Assembly: GCA_002716385.1 (NCBI GenBank)
Contig: PBAX01000022.1
Location: forward strand, 399,821 to 463,820
Source: Phycisphaerae bacterium
GTDB taxonomy: Bacteria; Planctomycetota; Phycisphaerae; Phycisphaerales; SM1A02
Reading direction: 5' to 3'
DNA: 64,000 bases
The notes below the pieces were generated by a model. That model was given only the letters and a program-made list of their open reading frames with translations, made no database searches and had not been told where the DNA came from. This document shows, one piece after another, positions 44,442 through 53,831 of this stretch (positions are counted from its first letter, which is position 1; every line of letters starts with the position of its first letter). The position numbers were made by a program, and so were the translations under genes.

Positions 44442-45002
44442 ATGCGTCTCTATACAGGTCGTGGCGATGATGGGAAGACCGACCTGTTTGGCGGCGGTCG
44501 CGTACCCAAGCACCACCATCGAGTGGCAGCCTATGGTGCTGCCGATGAGATGAATGCCGCACTGGGTCTCGCCGCTGCTGCATGTGAAGAATGCGATTGC
44601 AGAATCGCTGAAATCCTCAATATTCTTCAGGATCATGCATTTGTGCTTGGTGCCGATCTGGCGACGCCTCCTGGTGGTGAACACGAGGACAAGATTCCAC
44701 GAATTAAGCCAGATGACGTCAAATCGCTTGAATTGCTCATCGATGAAGTTGATGACGAGAATGAACCCCTGAAGACGTTCATTCTTCCAGGCGGTTGCGA
44801 ACTGGCGGCTCGTCTCCATATCGCACGAGGCACGGCACGTCGATGTGAGCGTGAGGTCACCGCGTTGCGAGAAAACGATTCTTGTGGCGAGTCCATCATG
44901 ATCTGGATCAATCGTGTCAGCGATCTACTCTTCGCCATGGCTCGGGCGACGAATCGTGTCCGCGGCATAGCCGATCTTCCCTGGCATCCGTCAACCGACT
45001 GA
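44442..45002 (+). CDS. ATP:cob(I)alamin adenosyltransferase, PduO type
   Basis: The 186-residue trimeric enzyme makes adenosylcobalamin. TGRGDDGKTDLFGG at the N-terminus binds ATP, and RGTARRCER and INRVSDLLFAMAR are the other family motifs. The ATG at 44442 follows a GAGG sequence. It ends 19 bases before the minus-strand envelope cluster. Together with the B12-binding/MeaB protein (10406-11530) it indicates use of a B12-dependent mutase in this organism. Confidence 0.92.
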   Translation: MRLYTGRGDDGKTDLFGGGRVPKHHHRVAAYGAADEMNAALGLAAAACEECDCRIAEILNILQDHAFVLGADLATPPGGEHEDKIPRIKPDDVKSLELLIDEVDDENEPLKTFILPGGCELAARLHIARGTARRCEREVTALRENDSCGESIMIWINRVSDLLFAMARATNRVRGIADLPWHPSTD

Positions 45003-45021
45003 AGTCGATGGAAGCGTCTGT

Positions 45022-45465
45022 TCAGAAATCGAGAAATTCTTCGAATTGGATCTGTAGAAGCAACTCGCGGCATTCGGTTCGGCATCGGCGTCTGATGACC
45101 TGATCTGTCCGTTCTCGTCCAACTGCGATATGCGGCTCCAGAAGATCCTCGGCTTCATGCGCGTCGGTGCACTCCAAAAGCTCCGGGAGACTGAAATCGA
45201 ATCGGATCGCGAGGGACTCCAGTCGCATCTGGAGAATGTCGACCTGTTCCTGCAGTCCGGTCTGGCTCGCATGCATCTCAAGCGGATCTTCACCCATCAA
45301 CACGGCGTCGGCCGCCTTCCGGTCGGCTCGAAGCAGTTTCTGATAAAGCATGTCTCTTTCCTTGATCAACCTTCTCGCTTCGATAGGAATCGAGTTATTG
45401 GCGAACGAGGAGGCGCTAAACAGCATGAACAAGAAGATGGTCGACAGGTTGTATATTTTGCTCAT
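45022..45465 (-). CDS. Small secreted helical protein, paralogue of 56784-57254
   Basis: The 147-residue protein has a signal peptide (cleavage near ASSFA) and a helical mature part. It aligns with the 156-residue protein at 56784-57254: KAAD, the acidic EDPLE/DDPIE, a QT....D.LQMRLESLAIR-type block and ER...I..R.R. No cysteine pairing or enzymatic motif. The ATG overlaps the upstream lipoprotein stop (ATGA). Role unknown; the pairing with a lipoprotein is conserved in both copies. Confidence 0.75.
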   Translation of the reverse strand: MSKIYNLSTIFLFMLFSASSFANNSIPIEARRLIKERDMLYQKLLRADRKAADAVLMGEDPLEMHASQTGLQEQVDILQMRLESLAIRFDFSLPELLECTDAHEAEDLLEPHIAVGRERTDQVIRRRCRTECRELLLQIQFEEFLDF

Positions 45466-45884
45466 GGCTTCATACCTCTTTCAGTAATTCCAGAATCGGC
45501 GAGGGCCTTCAGGTTAATTCCTTTCTCAATGCTCAGATCAACGAACTGCTGCTTCAATTTCACATCCCGTATGGCGAGCCAGGCATCCGAAGCCGAGGAT
45601 GGATCACCGGAGTCCATGGCTCGGGAACCTTGTAGAACCCGTTGAAGGTCATCCACCTTCTCGACTTGTCGATCGTTCATGGCCAGTGATCGTGAATCAT
45701 CAAGACGTTCCTGTGCCCGCTCGAATTCCGACATCCTGATCAGATGACAGGTCTCAACAAGCGCATTTCTGAATTGGTCATGGCGGCCCGTCCTGACCTG
45801 AGTGGTGCTGCCGCACCCTCCACAAATCGTCACAGCACAGAGAAGCACGATGGCGAGGTGTTTCGGGGCATTCAACTGATTCAT
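45462..45884 (-). CDS. Small lipoprotein, paralogue of 58360-58728
   Basis: The 140-residue lipoprotein (lipobox CGGC, lipidated cysteine 24) is mostly helical, TPR-like. It matches the 122-residue protein at 58360-58728 in the order ERAQERLDDSRSLA / KVDDLQRVL / GDPSSASDAWLAI. AAGGAG lies nine bases before the ATG. It is translationally coupled to the next gene and begins about 115 bases after the CsgG-DUF4384 gene. Confidence 0.75.
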   Translation of the reverse strand: MNQLNAPKHLAIVLLCAVTICGGCGSTTQVRTGRHDQFRNALVETCHLIRMSEFERAQERLDDSRSLAMNDRQVEKVDDLQRVLQGSRAMDSGDPSSASDAWLAIRDVKLKQQFVDLSIEKGINLKALADSGITERGMKP

Positions 45885-45950
45885 GGCGGATATCTCCTTG
45901 GTCGCCGGCTATGCACTAGCGGCTGTTCAGGGAGACGTGTGGATCGGGTC

Positions 45951-45966
45951 GGCTTGCGGACAAGCC
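45951..45966. repeat. Hairpin with A/T run before the lipoprotein gene
   Basis: GGCTTG and CAAGCC flank CGGA, next to a run of seven A (45967-45973). On the minus strand the T-run comes before the stem, so it is not a standard terminator. It lies between two co-directional genes of the envelope cluster. Confidence 0.35.
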
Positions 45967-45998
45967 AAAAAAATTGTTTTAAGTGGCCATTAGAGCCA

Positions 45999-47408
45999 TC
46001 AAGGGGCTTTCAGGGCAGGTCCCGTCATGAAGCTGATTTCCCGGCAGGACCAGTTCCTGTTCGCCAGTGGATCACGCCCGTCGGATGCGATGTTCGACTC
46101 TCGAACAAGCTTGAGCATGAGTGCTCGCTGATCATCGAAGGAACCCGGTGTGATGACGGGCTCTGGAGTTAGGAAAGCCTTGATTCTGGTCAGCCCGTAA
46201 GGAGGCTTGATCTTGAATTGAAATGGCATGTTCTCGGTTGGGATTTCGAATGTTTCCCCACCATCTAGCATCACGGAACGCAGTTCGCGATTTGGGGCAA
46301 GCAGAGTCACATCTCCGGTTGAGCCGATGGCGAACATCGTCAGATAGCCTGCCTTGTCGCTCTTCAGCTGGAATCGAACTGATTGTCCCTCGAGATAGAT
46401 GGGCTGTGATGGAGCCGCGGTCAATTCGAGTGCGCCCGCGTCATTTCTCGAAACCACTCGCACCATGGATTCGACCGTGCCTGGTTCGGCCTGGCTCTGG
46501 AGCAGGATTGGCGAGGGTTTCATCCCCGCCGGTGAGCGAAGCCCCATTTTCACCGCGAGCATCCTGACGTTGTCCGCAAGCGAAGCGTACGAGCCAACCA
46601 CGGCGCCTCGATGTCCATCGACTATTTCTCCTGTGCCGGCATCGATGATTCTGCCGGTCATCACCAATGTCTCATCCCCCATCCTCCCGACTGTTCCCAT
46701 GAGCAGATAGCGGGCATTGAGCAATTCGCCGATAGCTAGTCCGTCACCGTCCTCCGTGACATCCAGTTGTGCAAAGGACTTCGCTTCGACGATTCTCCCA
46801 ACCTCTTCGCGTTCGAGAACCGTTACGTTCGGAGCATCGATTTCAGTGATCATGAGCATCGCAATGCTCGAGCCAACACCCTGATCGAGATTGGTATCCA
46901 CCGTCTTGAACGGAAGTACCGCCAGAAGTATCTCATCTGCCGATGCGGTTTCCAGACTTGGCCCGACAGTCCCTTCGGCAGCGAATACAGCCGTCGAGGA
47001 TGAAGGCGCATATCCAGCGGTCCAACCGACATCCCCCTCGATACCGTCCATGAACCGCATGCCTGGTCCGATCCGACCCATCAACGCGATCTCATCGACG
47101 AATCTGCCTTCGATGGAGTTTCGTTGTTCGGCGGCCTTGTGGGCCAGTACGGCCTTTTCAACCTTAAGTCGGCGTGCGTCCTGGGTGATCGAGGTTTCTT
47201 TGCTGATGGGATACACGAACCATGCGGCCACACCATCGCCCACGCTTTCACTGCCTGTGAAGGTCGGTGCGACCTGAGGGGAGGGGCTGTCCTTCCAGTC
47301 CAGAGCGGTGTTCGCCTCTTGAGCGGCTGCTCGAGCTCTGCTTGCGGCAAGGTCGAGGTTGCCTGGATTCAGAAGAAGGCCACCCACAAGTGAAAGCATC
47401 AACAACAT
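45999..47408 (-). CDS. CsgG-type domain plus DUF4384 protein
   Basis: The 469-residue protein has an N-terminal signal-like segment (MLLMLSLVGGLLL), a region of about 140 residues, a CsgG/curli-type domain (about 160-280, LAVLPFKTVDTN, VTVLEREEVGRIVEA, ARYLLMGTVGR), and a C-terminal DUF4384 domain (about 335-460, SVRFQLKSDKAGYLTMFAIG, VTLLAPN). CsgG domains bind or assemble in the outer membrane; DUF4384 partners them in several phyla. There is no lipobox. The ATG directly follows the preceding stop codon with no gap. Confidence 0.8.
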   Translation of the reverse strand: MLLMLSLVGGLLLNPGNLDLAASRARAAAQEANTALDWKDSPSPQVAPTFTGSESVGDGVAAWFVYPISKETSITQDARRLKVEKAVLAHKAAEQRNSIEGRFVDEIALMGRIGPGMRFMDGIEGDVGWTAGYAPSSSTAVFAAEGTVGPSLETASADEILLAVLPFKTVDTNLDQGVGSSIAMLMITEIDAPNVTVLEREEVGRIVEAKSFAQLDVTEDGDGLAIGELLNARYLLMGTVGRMGDETLVMTGRIIDAGTGEIVDGHRGAVVGSYASLADNVRMLAVKMGLRSPAGMKPSPILLQSQAEPGTVESMVRVVSRNDAGALELTAAPSQPIYLEGQSVRFQLKSDKAGYLTMFAIGSTGDVTLLAPNRELRSVMLDGGETFEIPTENMPFQFKIKPPYGLTRIKAFLTPEPVITPGSFDDQRALMLKLVRESNIASDGRDPLANRNWSCREISFMTGPALKAP

Positions 47409-49622
47409 TCATCGCTCCCGAGGAAGTGAATTGAGATAACTCATCAGGGATTGGTCGATCTGACCCAATGCTCTGTCGACCGCGAACTGGATTGGTGAAT
47501 CATTTCGTTCCGCGCCGGAACGCTTCATCAGATCCAGATGATTCCACGACTGATCGAATCTCTTCATCCATTCGATCTCACCGGTCGCCACGTTGATCAA
47601 TCGCATTTCGATATCGATCGCCACTTCCTGACGAGTCTCATATGTCTTGCGAACATTGAGGTACTCTCGCCATTGACGGAAGGTGAGGTCCTCGAGCGTT
47701 CCAACCAGAACGTAGTCGGCCGTCAATTCTCTTCCTATTTTCAGGAATTCACCGAGATCGGCCTGGCCGGACCGGATCCTTTCGAGGATTCGATCCCTCA
47801 TCCGATCGAGTCGTTGAAGATATTTCTCGTCAAGAACGGTGTAACGATCATTCCGGATCAGATCGGCGGTCATCGAACTCGTCAATGTGTCCGCGATCCG
47901 TGTACCAGTCAGACGACGATCCCCTTCTGGCAATTGGATATTCCCCAATGCCAGTGGAAGAACGGCGATCGTGGGTCGACCACCGGGCCTTGGATCATTC
48001 GGATCGAAGACCGGAATGACCGACTGGATTCTCGCGAAGAATCGATCTCCCTGACTCCACTCCGGATCCGCACTGGTCAGCGAGCCCTCCTCGAGAATTC
48101 GATAACTGTCGACCAATCCACCTGAAGTAGTCTGGATCATTTCACCTGAGATCACCTGTGAAGTCGTGGACTGTTCGGTGAGACCATCGAAGTCCTTGAT
48201 GGCATCCTCATATTTCCGTGTGGATACGGTGTCGCCGGTGATCAGTGTGCCATTCACCTGAGAAATGGCCTTCATCAAAGCATCCTTTATGGCCATGTTG
48301 ACCGTGGGGCCAGTTCCGCGGGTGATGATGGCCTGATCACCGGAAGCTTCGGAAGGAGTGGTGATCTCCTCCGATGGCGATGACTCGGCAGGCGTCATTC
48401 GATCAGGCCTGGTCAGCTTCGGGGCATCCGATTTGAAATCATCTGATTGAAGTCCGTGCACGAGAATCGAGTATTGCCATGACCCGTCCGGACTTTCCAA
48501 TTCAAAGGAGCTGATGTTCGGAGGCAATTGACCGTTGGCCACCGATTTTCGATTGGACTCGGTCACCTGTTCGGAAAGTGTTTCCGATTTCTCGTCACTG
48601 GTCTTCGCGAGAAAGTCATCCATCCTCGACTGGATCTTCCGATATCGAGAATCGAGAAGATCATCTTCCGATATCGCCTCGCCCATGAGAATCGAAACCA
48701 TGGCTCTTTCTGCTCGAATACGCGCGGTTCTTCTTGCCGAATCCAACTCCGCCTCCCTTAGCGCACCGGTTCTCTGAGGGTTCACGACCGCTGAACCAAA
48801 TGCGACCCAGGCACGTTTTCCATTGATGGGGTTCTCTAGCAGCCGGCCACCGGTTGGAGCTACGATTCCGGATCGTATTTCAGCGACCATCGTGTTCAAG
48901 GATTGCTGGATGTCTCTTGTACCCGTGATCTCTGAGTTGCGTATCTGACCCAGAGATTGACTTCCGGGTGTCGATACGAGCGTGACACTCACTCTTCCTG
49001 CGTCGGCATCCTCACTGACGGAATAGATCGTGGCGCCCCGCAGTACCGAAGAAACACTGGACGTGATTCGTTCACTGGACTCGTTGCGGGATTCGATCTG
49101 ACTGAGCGTTTCGGTGTCGCGGGTGGACAATTCCTTGTTCAACTGTTCATTCGCCCGTACGGATGCACCCTCAACGAACCGAGCCATGCTCGACTTGGCG
49201 TACATCGTCGCTTCCATCCATGCCAGTCGTTGTTCTCGAAGCCGAAGCATCGGATTCATTCGAGCGCTATCCCAGGGCGCCGATCCCATCGAGACGATTC
49301 CGATTTCACCATCAATCTCGATCCATGATGCACCATTGCGCCCACTCGCCTGCAACTGGTTAGCGGCGGCATTGATGGCATCCTGTGCTGATGAAGCCTT
49401 GATGACCGGAGATGAGAAACCAGCTGGAGTCGATTTGGTGACGCCCTCTGGATCATTGATCCGGAGGGCCAGCGCGGCGGCATCCGGATCCTTCAATCCG
49501 GCCAATGCAGGAATTTCAAATTCGATTCCGATGTCAGCCATCGCGATGGGCGCCATGAGACCAATGCCCGATACAAGTACGGATAGCCCACCTGAAATCA
49601 TCACGCCAGTTCGAAACATCAT
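47409..49622 (-). CDS. Large LPP20/CsgG-type envelope protein
   Basis: The 737-residue protein starts with a signal peptide (MMFRTGVMISGG...). Its middle resembles LPP20/FlgP-type modules (AELDSARRTARIRAERAMVSIL; AIITRGTGPTVNMAIKDALMKAI), and the C-terminal 200 residues form a CsgG domain (IAVLPLALGNIQLP, DRYTVLDEKYLQRL, ADYVLVGTLEDL). The ATG at 49622 has GGAG about nine bases upstream. It appears to be a tandem module protein of the envelope. The next gene starts immediately at its stop. Confidence 0.75.
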   Translation of the reverse strand: MMFRTGVMISGGLSVLVSGIGLMAPIAMADIGIEFEIPALAGLKDPDAAALALRINDPEGVTKSTPAGFSSPVIKASSAQDAINAAANQLQASGRNGASWIEIDGEIGIVSMGSAPWDSARMNPMLRLREQRLAWMEATMYAKSSMARFVEGASVRANEQLNKELSTRDTETLSQIESRNESSERITSSVSSVLRGATIYSVSEDADAGRVSVTLVSTPGSQSLGQIRNSEITGTRDIQQSLNTMVAEIRSGIVAPTGGRLLENPINGKRAWVAFGSAVVNPQRTGALREAELDSARRTARIRAERAMVSILMGEAISEDDLLDSRYRKIQSRMDDFLAKTSDEKSETLSEQVTESNRKSVANGQLPPNISSFELESPDGSWQYSILVHGLQSDDFKSDAPKLTRPDRMTPAESSPSEEITTPSEASGDQAIITRGTGPTVNMAIKDALMKAISQVNGTLITGDTVSTRKYEDAIKDFDGLTEQSTTSQVISGEMIQTTSGGLVDSYRILEEGSLTSADPEWSQGDRFFARIQSVIPVFDPNDPRPGGRPTIAVLPLALGNIQLPEGDRRLTGTRIADTLTSSMTADLIRNDRYTVLDEKYLQRLDRMRDRILERIRSGQADLGEFLKIGRELTADYVLVGTLEDLTFRQWREYLNVRKTYETRQEVAIDIEMRLINVATGEIEWMKRFDQSWNHLDLMKRSGAERNDSPIQFAVDRALGQIDQSLMSYLNSLPRER

Positions 49623-49689
49623 TGCCAAATCTCCATGGGATTCCACTTCCCATTCGGGAAGTTTGGGACGGTCTGCAATGCTGTAAGCA

Positions 49690-50313
49690 TCAGAGTCCTC
49701 GAACGAATTGCTTGCTCATCAGGAACTGGTCTTCCCAGACCGAGTATTTTGTCTTGAGATCGATCAACTGACAGTTCACGGCATAGTCGTACTGAGTGGT
49801 ACGTCCATCCTGGACTGGTATTCGATTGATCTGCATGAATAGACCAAGTGCTGGTGCTTTGGCGGATCCAAGATCAGGAACAGTTGACTGATCGTATTCA
49901 GCGGAACCACGAAGCTCACCAATGTTTTGTGTCAGGCTGTCGGCCTTTGCACCGGATCCACCGACATCTCGGTTTACGACTGCCCTACCAGAATTCACGA
50001 GCGTTTTTCGTATGGCATTCTCCATGACTGTTTTGTCACGGGAGAATGCGGTGACAGTTGTATTATTTTCCCAATCAGCAATAGCGATGACCGTAGGTCC
50101 ACCATCCGGTCCACGATAGCGATTAAATACGCCAGTTTGGATCATTGAATTTTTCATCCAATTAGCAAATTGGTCCCATTCGGCAGCGCTCAATGTCTTG
50201 GCATTGTTTATTGACTTCATCTGGCTTCCGGTTCGATTCTGGGCGCATCCGGGGAAGACGACCATGGTCATGAGAAGCAGAGCGATTGCGATTGTTCGTG
50301 GATACATGTTCAT
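49690..50313 (-). CDS. LpoB-like lipoprotein (penicillin-binding protein activator family)
   Basis: A 207-residue lipoprotein (lipobox FPGC, cysteine 23) with an LpoB fold: IAIADWENNT near the first strand, ENAIRKTLVNSGRAVV, ALGLFMQINRI and VNCQLIDLKTKYSVWEDQFLMSKQ. E. coli LpoB spans the periplasm to activate PBP1B. The following gene is YcfL-like, as in enterobacteria. Whether it acts on a transglycosylase here is not shown. Confidence 0.82.
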   Translation of the reverse strand: MNMYPRTIAIALLLMTMVVFPGCAQNRTGSQMKSINNAKTLSAAEWDQFANWMKNSMIQTGVFNRYRGPDGGPTVIAIADWENNTTVTAFSRDKTVMENAIRKTLVNSGRAVVNRDVGGSGAKADSLTQNIGELRGSAEYDQSTVPDLGSAKAPALGLFMQINRIPVQDGRTTQYDYAVNCQLIDLKTKYSVWEDQFLMSKQFVRGL

Positions 50314-50342
50314 TTGTCCTTATCGATCATCAGGAACGAGGA

Positions 50343-50759
50343 TCAGCGAAGTGGCTTGATGGCGAATCGGAAATCCTTGGCGCCGGCATTGCCTGCAGTT
50401 CCTGTTATGGATCTCAACTCACCGGGTTGAATTGTATAGGTGTTCCAGACGGTGCTCGAGGCGTCCACTTGCATGCCCTGTGCGGTGAACCATTCGAATC
50501 GAGTCTGGATGTCCTTTGCCGAGACGCCGCGATTCTGAATAGTCACCTGTGCCTGTAGCAGTCCATTCACATCACGAGCCAATACGCCCTGAACGTCAAT
50601 GCTGCTTTTCAGGGACGGGTTCATGTCGATCTTGGAATAGTCGACATTGGTACGTCGTGGATTGTTCGTGGTGACCGTATTGACGCTCTGGCAGGACGCC
50701 ATGAGCAGGCTCAATCCCGCAAGCAGCACAACTGGCTTCAAGAGTGGAATTCGAATCAT
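50343..50759 (-). CDS. YcfL-like lipoprotein (DUF1425)
   Basis: A 138-residue lipoprotein (lipobox MASC, cysteine 23) with the DUF1425 beta-sandwich: LQAQVTIQNRGVSAKDIQTRFEWF then LRSITGTA..AKDFRFAI. In E. coli ycfL lies next to lpoB, and the same order is found here. Function unknown. The start overlaps the COG3014-like stop codon by one base (TGATG). Confidence 0.82.
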   Translation of the reverse strand: MIRIPLLKPVVLLAGLSLLMASCQSVNTVTTNNPRRTNVDYSKIDMNPSLKSSIDVQGVLARDVNGLLQAQVTIQNRGVSAKDIQTRFEWFTAQGMQVDASSTVWNTYTIQPGELRSITGTAGNAGAKDFRFAIKPLR

Positions 50760-52252
50760 CAGTGAGACTCCATGAGGTTGGTGTTCTGGCCAGATGGAAC
50801 AGTATGGTGATATAACACCATAGACGCTCCATTGACGGCTTCTTGCGGATCAAGTGGGAGTGAATAGGCGACTAAATGGTCTTTATTCACGCTTCTAACG
50901 TACAAAAGGGTTGGCCCATTGCCTTGAAGGTTGAATGTCGCTCGTCTGGCCGTCCCTCCTGAGGAGGTTCCCAGTGCGATGTCCAGCTGCCCATTTGCGG
51001 GCCTCTTGAGGACCAGACCCTGATGCTCTGCTGGGAGTGAAGACCAGTTACGAAGATCGGGCTGGGTTGCTTCGCTCCAAATACCGGTTCCAACCGCGGC
51101 TGCAGCATCGTCCAACCAATCCTCAGTCTCCTTCGCTGCTCTTTGAGCCGCGTAGGAACCAGCCGCCTTCATGACGGCGGATACGATCGGCCGGCCCCAG
51201 ATTTCAGCAAGATGCTCCTTGAACCACCACGCCTCAACTGCTTCAACCGAATCGAGCATGCTGGTTTGGTATCTTTGACCATCAGCGGTTACGACCAGAT
51301 CTCTCGCCCGATTCCATGGTCTGAATTCCATGACTGGAAGCGCTACCTTGATCCAGACGAATATGTCTTGACCCATCGGTATAGGAAAGCGGACCGAACC
51401 ATCCTGCCTCATAGGTGCCAGTCCATTGGCGAACATGACATAAATATTGTCGCCTAGCGTCTGTTTATCGTTGATGGCACGGGTGACAGGAGAATCCGGA
51501 AGCGATCTCTGCATGGCTTTCATGAATTCAATCGATTCAGCCGTGTTTCCAACAGACTTTGAAATGATCCAGCCAAGGAAATATCCCGAAGGAAACTGAC
51601 GGTCGGCTACAAGACCCTTCCCATAGAGATCGAGGTCTTTTCTAGCGTTTCTGAATTCAGGCTTGTCGACCACTTCGGAGAACGTCAGCACGGGAATGCC
51701 CGTAGATCTGGATTGCGATTTGAGATCCCTGTTGATCGACTTCTCGATCTTGTCTTGTCCGACCTGATTCTTCCATGCATCGACCTGGAGGTCGATCATG
51801 CCTCTCGAAGCGACCATCGCAAGATCCATTTGACCAGACATAGCATAGGAAAGCGTCAACCCCATCTTCAGCAGGATGAGATCATTTGGCGTTCCTTCGT
51901 AGTCCCGGAGATCCTCTCCAGTCAGCAAGGCGCCGACGTCGATCTTTCGTCCAGTCTTCTCAAGATCACCAAGTTCCCAGACAATCTCAATCAGTCGCCA
52001 CGCCTCTTCGAAGGCTGTGATGCTCTTTTGCCATTGGCCAGCTGTCTGAGTCATACTCCCACGTTCAAGCATGACCCAAATGGTGTCTTTGCTTTCAGGT
52101 TCAATCGCAGAGATTTCACTGGCTGCCAAATTGAAATTACCGGCGTCGTAATTTCGTCTGGCAGTGCTCAAATCGGTCGTGCAGGCAGTCAGCAACAATA
52201 TCGCCAGACATGCGAAGCAGAATCGAATCAGATTGGAACTATATGCAGACAT
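50759..52252 (-). CDS. COG3014-type envelope lipoprotein
   Basis: The 497-residue lipoprotein (lipobox LTAC, cysteine 24) has TPR-like helices after the signal peptide (ARRNYDAGNFNLAASEISAIE) and a C-terminal beta domain. Proteins of COG3014 are commonly encoded beside YcfL and LpoB homologues, which supports the call; the family has no known function. GGGGAG lies before the ATG at 52252, so the ATG at 52276 is rejected. A TTGACA-type -35 occurs at 52325-52330 on the minus strand. Confidence 0.75.
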   Translation of the reverse strand: MSAYSSNLIRFCFACLAILLLTACTTDLSTARRNYDAGNFNLAASEISAIEPESKDTIWVMLERGSMTQTAGQWQKSITAFEEAWRLIEIVWELGDLEKTGRKIDVGALLTGEDLRDYEGTPNDLILLKMGLTLSYAMSGQMDLAMVASRGMIDLQVDAWKNQVGQDKIEKSINRDLKSQSRSTGIPVLTFSEVVDKPEFRNARKDLDLYGKGLVADRQFPSGYFLGWIISKSVGNTAESIEFMKAMQRSLPDSPVTRAINDKQTLGDNIYVMFANGLAPMRQDGSVRFPIPMGQDIFVWIKVALPVMEFRPWNRARDLVVTADGQRYQTSMLDSVEAVEAWWFKEHLAEIWGRPIVSAVMKAAGSYAAQRAAKETEDWLDDAAAAVGTGIWSEATQPDLRNWSSLPAEHQGLVLKRPANGQLDIALGTSSGGTARRATFNLQGNGPTLLYVRSVNKDHLVAYSLPLDPQEAVNGASMVLYHHTVPSGQNTNLMESH

Positions 52253-52300
52253 AATCAAACTCCCCGTTTTAACCATGAGCAGATCGACAATTAATAGTTG

Positions 52301-52330
52301 ACCGTACGGACCACTTTACCGAGGTGTCAA
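52301..52330 (-). promoter_or_regulatory. Candidate promoter of the COG3014-YcfL-LpoB operon
   Basis: On the minus strand TTGACA (52325-52330) lies 18 bases from TACGGT (52301-52306), in the 83-base gap before the COG3014-like gene. The -10 is weak. Confidence 0.3.
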
Positions 52331-52335
52331 GCGGA

Positions 52336-53292
52336 CTATTGAGGATCGGATTTCTTTGGTGTTTTCCGGCGTGGCCGCAACAGATAGATGACTATCGCAA
52401 AGGAGATCAGGAAGATGATGGTGATTCGATTCCATATCCCCGGGTAGGATCCGATCACGACGAATCTGCAGGATTCCACCCGACCTTGCTGAAGTCCGTC
52501 AACCACATCCTTCGCCATCAACGCACCCGTGACCTGAAAGCGAACAGGTGTATCCGGCATAAGTCTGATTGCGCTGGTGACACCGTTCAGATCAGATAGT
52601 TCCCTTTCGAGCCGCACAGGATCCAGTTCGGGATTATCGCACTGCACCAGTATGGTCGCATTCCCATCTATGAACCCGTACCAGTCATCAAGGACAATCC
52701 GCTCAGTACGTATGCCCAATTGATTCAAGACGGAATCGATCGATGTATCGATGGCGGATTCACGATTCTCCTTTCTGGATCGAGCCGAAAATTCAATGGT
52801 TTCGATATCCCGTCCAATCAGAAGATCGGAGACAGTCGCATGTAACTGTGCCGTCGCCTCCCAGGTCTCGATTCCATAAACCATCTCGGGGCCATCGATC
52901 GCCACCTCTAGAATCCAATGAAGATCGTAATCACCTCTTCTCGCCAGCAGGATGCTTGTTGCCCGAGCCGGATCGCTGGTTTCGGAATACACAAGATCAG
53001 CCGCCCTTTCCTGATCTGCCCGACTTGATTCCTGATCAACGACCTCGATCGAGAAAGGGGCAAGGAACGAATCAAGCGACGAGACAAGTCGTCTCTGCAA
53101 AGGATTACCAGGTCGTGAAGGTGTGACGATCAGAGTGGGAAGGCCGCATGCCTGCTGTATCCGAATGATCGAATCTATATCGGTGCCTTGAGTGAGGGCC
53201 ATATCCCCCTGCGATCCGTCCAGACTCAAGTCAGTGCTTTTCTGAAGTATCGATTCGAATGTTCCCAGAATGCAGAGGATTATCACAATCAT
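52336..53292 (-). CDS. Membrane-anchored protein, unknown, in the sigma factor operon
   Basis: The 318-residue protein starts with a signal-like helix (MIVIILCILG) and ends with a membrane helix (about 286-305) and a basic tail RPRRKTPKKS, so it should be exported and inserted by its C-terminus. The middle (about 40-270) has no recognised domain. The ATG overlaps the upstream anti-sigma-like stop (ATGA), so it is made with the regulator pair. Confidence 0.65.
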   Translation of the reverse strand: MIVIILCILGTFESILQKSTDLSLDGSQGDMALTQGTDIDSIIRIQQACGLPTLIVTPSRPGNPLQRRLVSSLDSFLAPFSIEVVDQESSRADQERAADLVYSETSDPARATSILLARRGDYDLHWILEVAIDGPEMVYGIETWEATAQLHATVSDLLIGRDIETIEFSARSRKENRESAIDTSIDSVLNQLGIRTERIVLDDWYGFIDGNATILVQCDNPELDPVRLERELSDLNGVTSAIRLMPDTPVRFQVTGALMAKDVVDGLQQGRVESCRFVVIGSYPGIWNRITIIFLISFAIVIYLLRPRRKTPKKSDPQ

Positions 53293-53831
53293 GTACGGGA
53301 ACTCTTTCTGGGCCAGAACGATCCACATCCGAGAACAACAGCCAGTACGAACAGGCCAACGAACACGGGGTCGCCAGCGAGTCTTGTCAGTGCGGATGGA
53401 GTCGTCGAACCCAGCTGATCGAGAAATTCATTCTTTCCCGATCCGGCATCAAGGACTCCAACGGATTTTCCATCAAGGCGATCGTCGGTCAGCACACTTG
53501 TTCCCACAAACACCATTGCAACGATACATGCCGTGCAGGCAAGTCGCAGAACGAATCGGGTTCGTCTGATTGTAGGAATACCGATCACATCATCCATGTC
53601 CTCGCGAAGCGATTTCAACAAGGCTCCGAGACCAGGATCGCCGGCAACTCTCTTGAGCAGCTGAGCGCGGTCCGCGGGATTTAGTTCTCCACTCCTGCCT
53701 TGTGCGAGCAATGCAAGCGACTCCGCATCGATGTCATCCCAGTCCGACCCAGTGTCTCGGGACATCGCCTCCTGCAAGGCGGCCTCAAGTAACTGTCTTT
53801 CGCTGTGTTCGTTTTTCGTCGAGTGGTTCAT
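53289..53831 (-). CDS. Probable membrane anti-sigma factor
   Basis: The 180-residue protein has a cytosolic N-terminal part of about 90 residues (LLAQGRSGELNPADRAQLLKRVAGDP) and two membrane helices (about 93-112 and 158-174). It is encoded directly after the ECF sigma factor with an ATGA overlap, the usual place for an anti-sigma factor. There is no zinc-binding HxxxCxxC motif, so the call rests on position and topology. Confidence 0.6.
   Translation of the reverse strand: MNHSTKNEHSERQLLEAALQEAMSRDTGSDWDDIDAESLALLAQGRSGELNPADRAQLLKRVAGDPGLGALLKSLREDMDDVIGIPTIRRTRFVLRLACTACIVAMVFVGTSVLTDDRLDGKSVGVLDAGSGKNEFLDQLGSTTPSALTRLAGDPVFVGLFVLAVVLGCGSFWPRKSSRT

Noticed and set aside
45951..45973. Intrinsic terminator between the CsgG-DUF4384 gene and the lipoprotein gene
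   Set aside because: The A/T run is on the wrong side of the stem for transcription in either direction.
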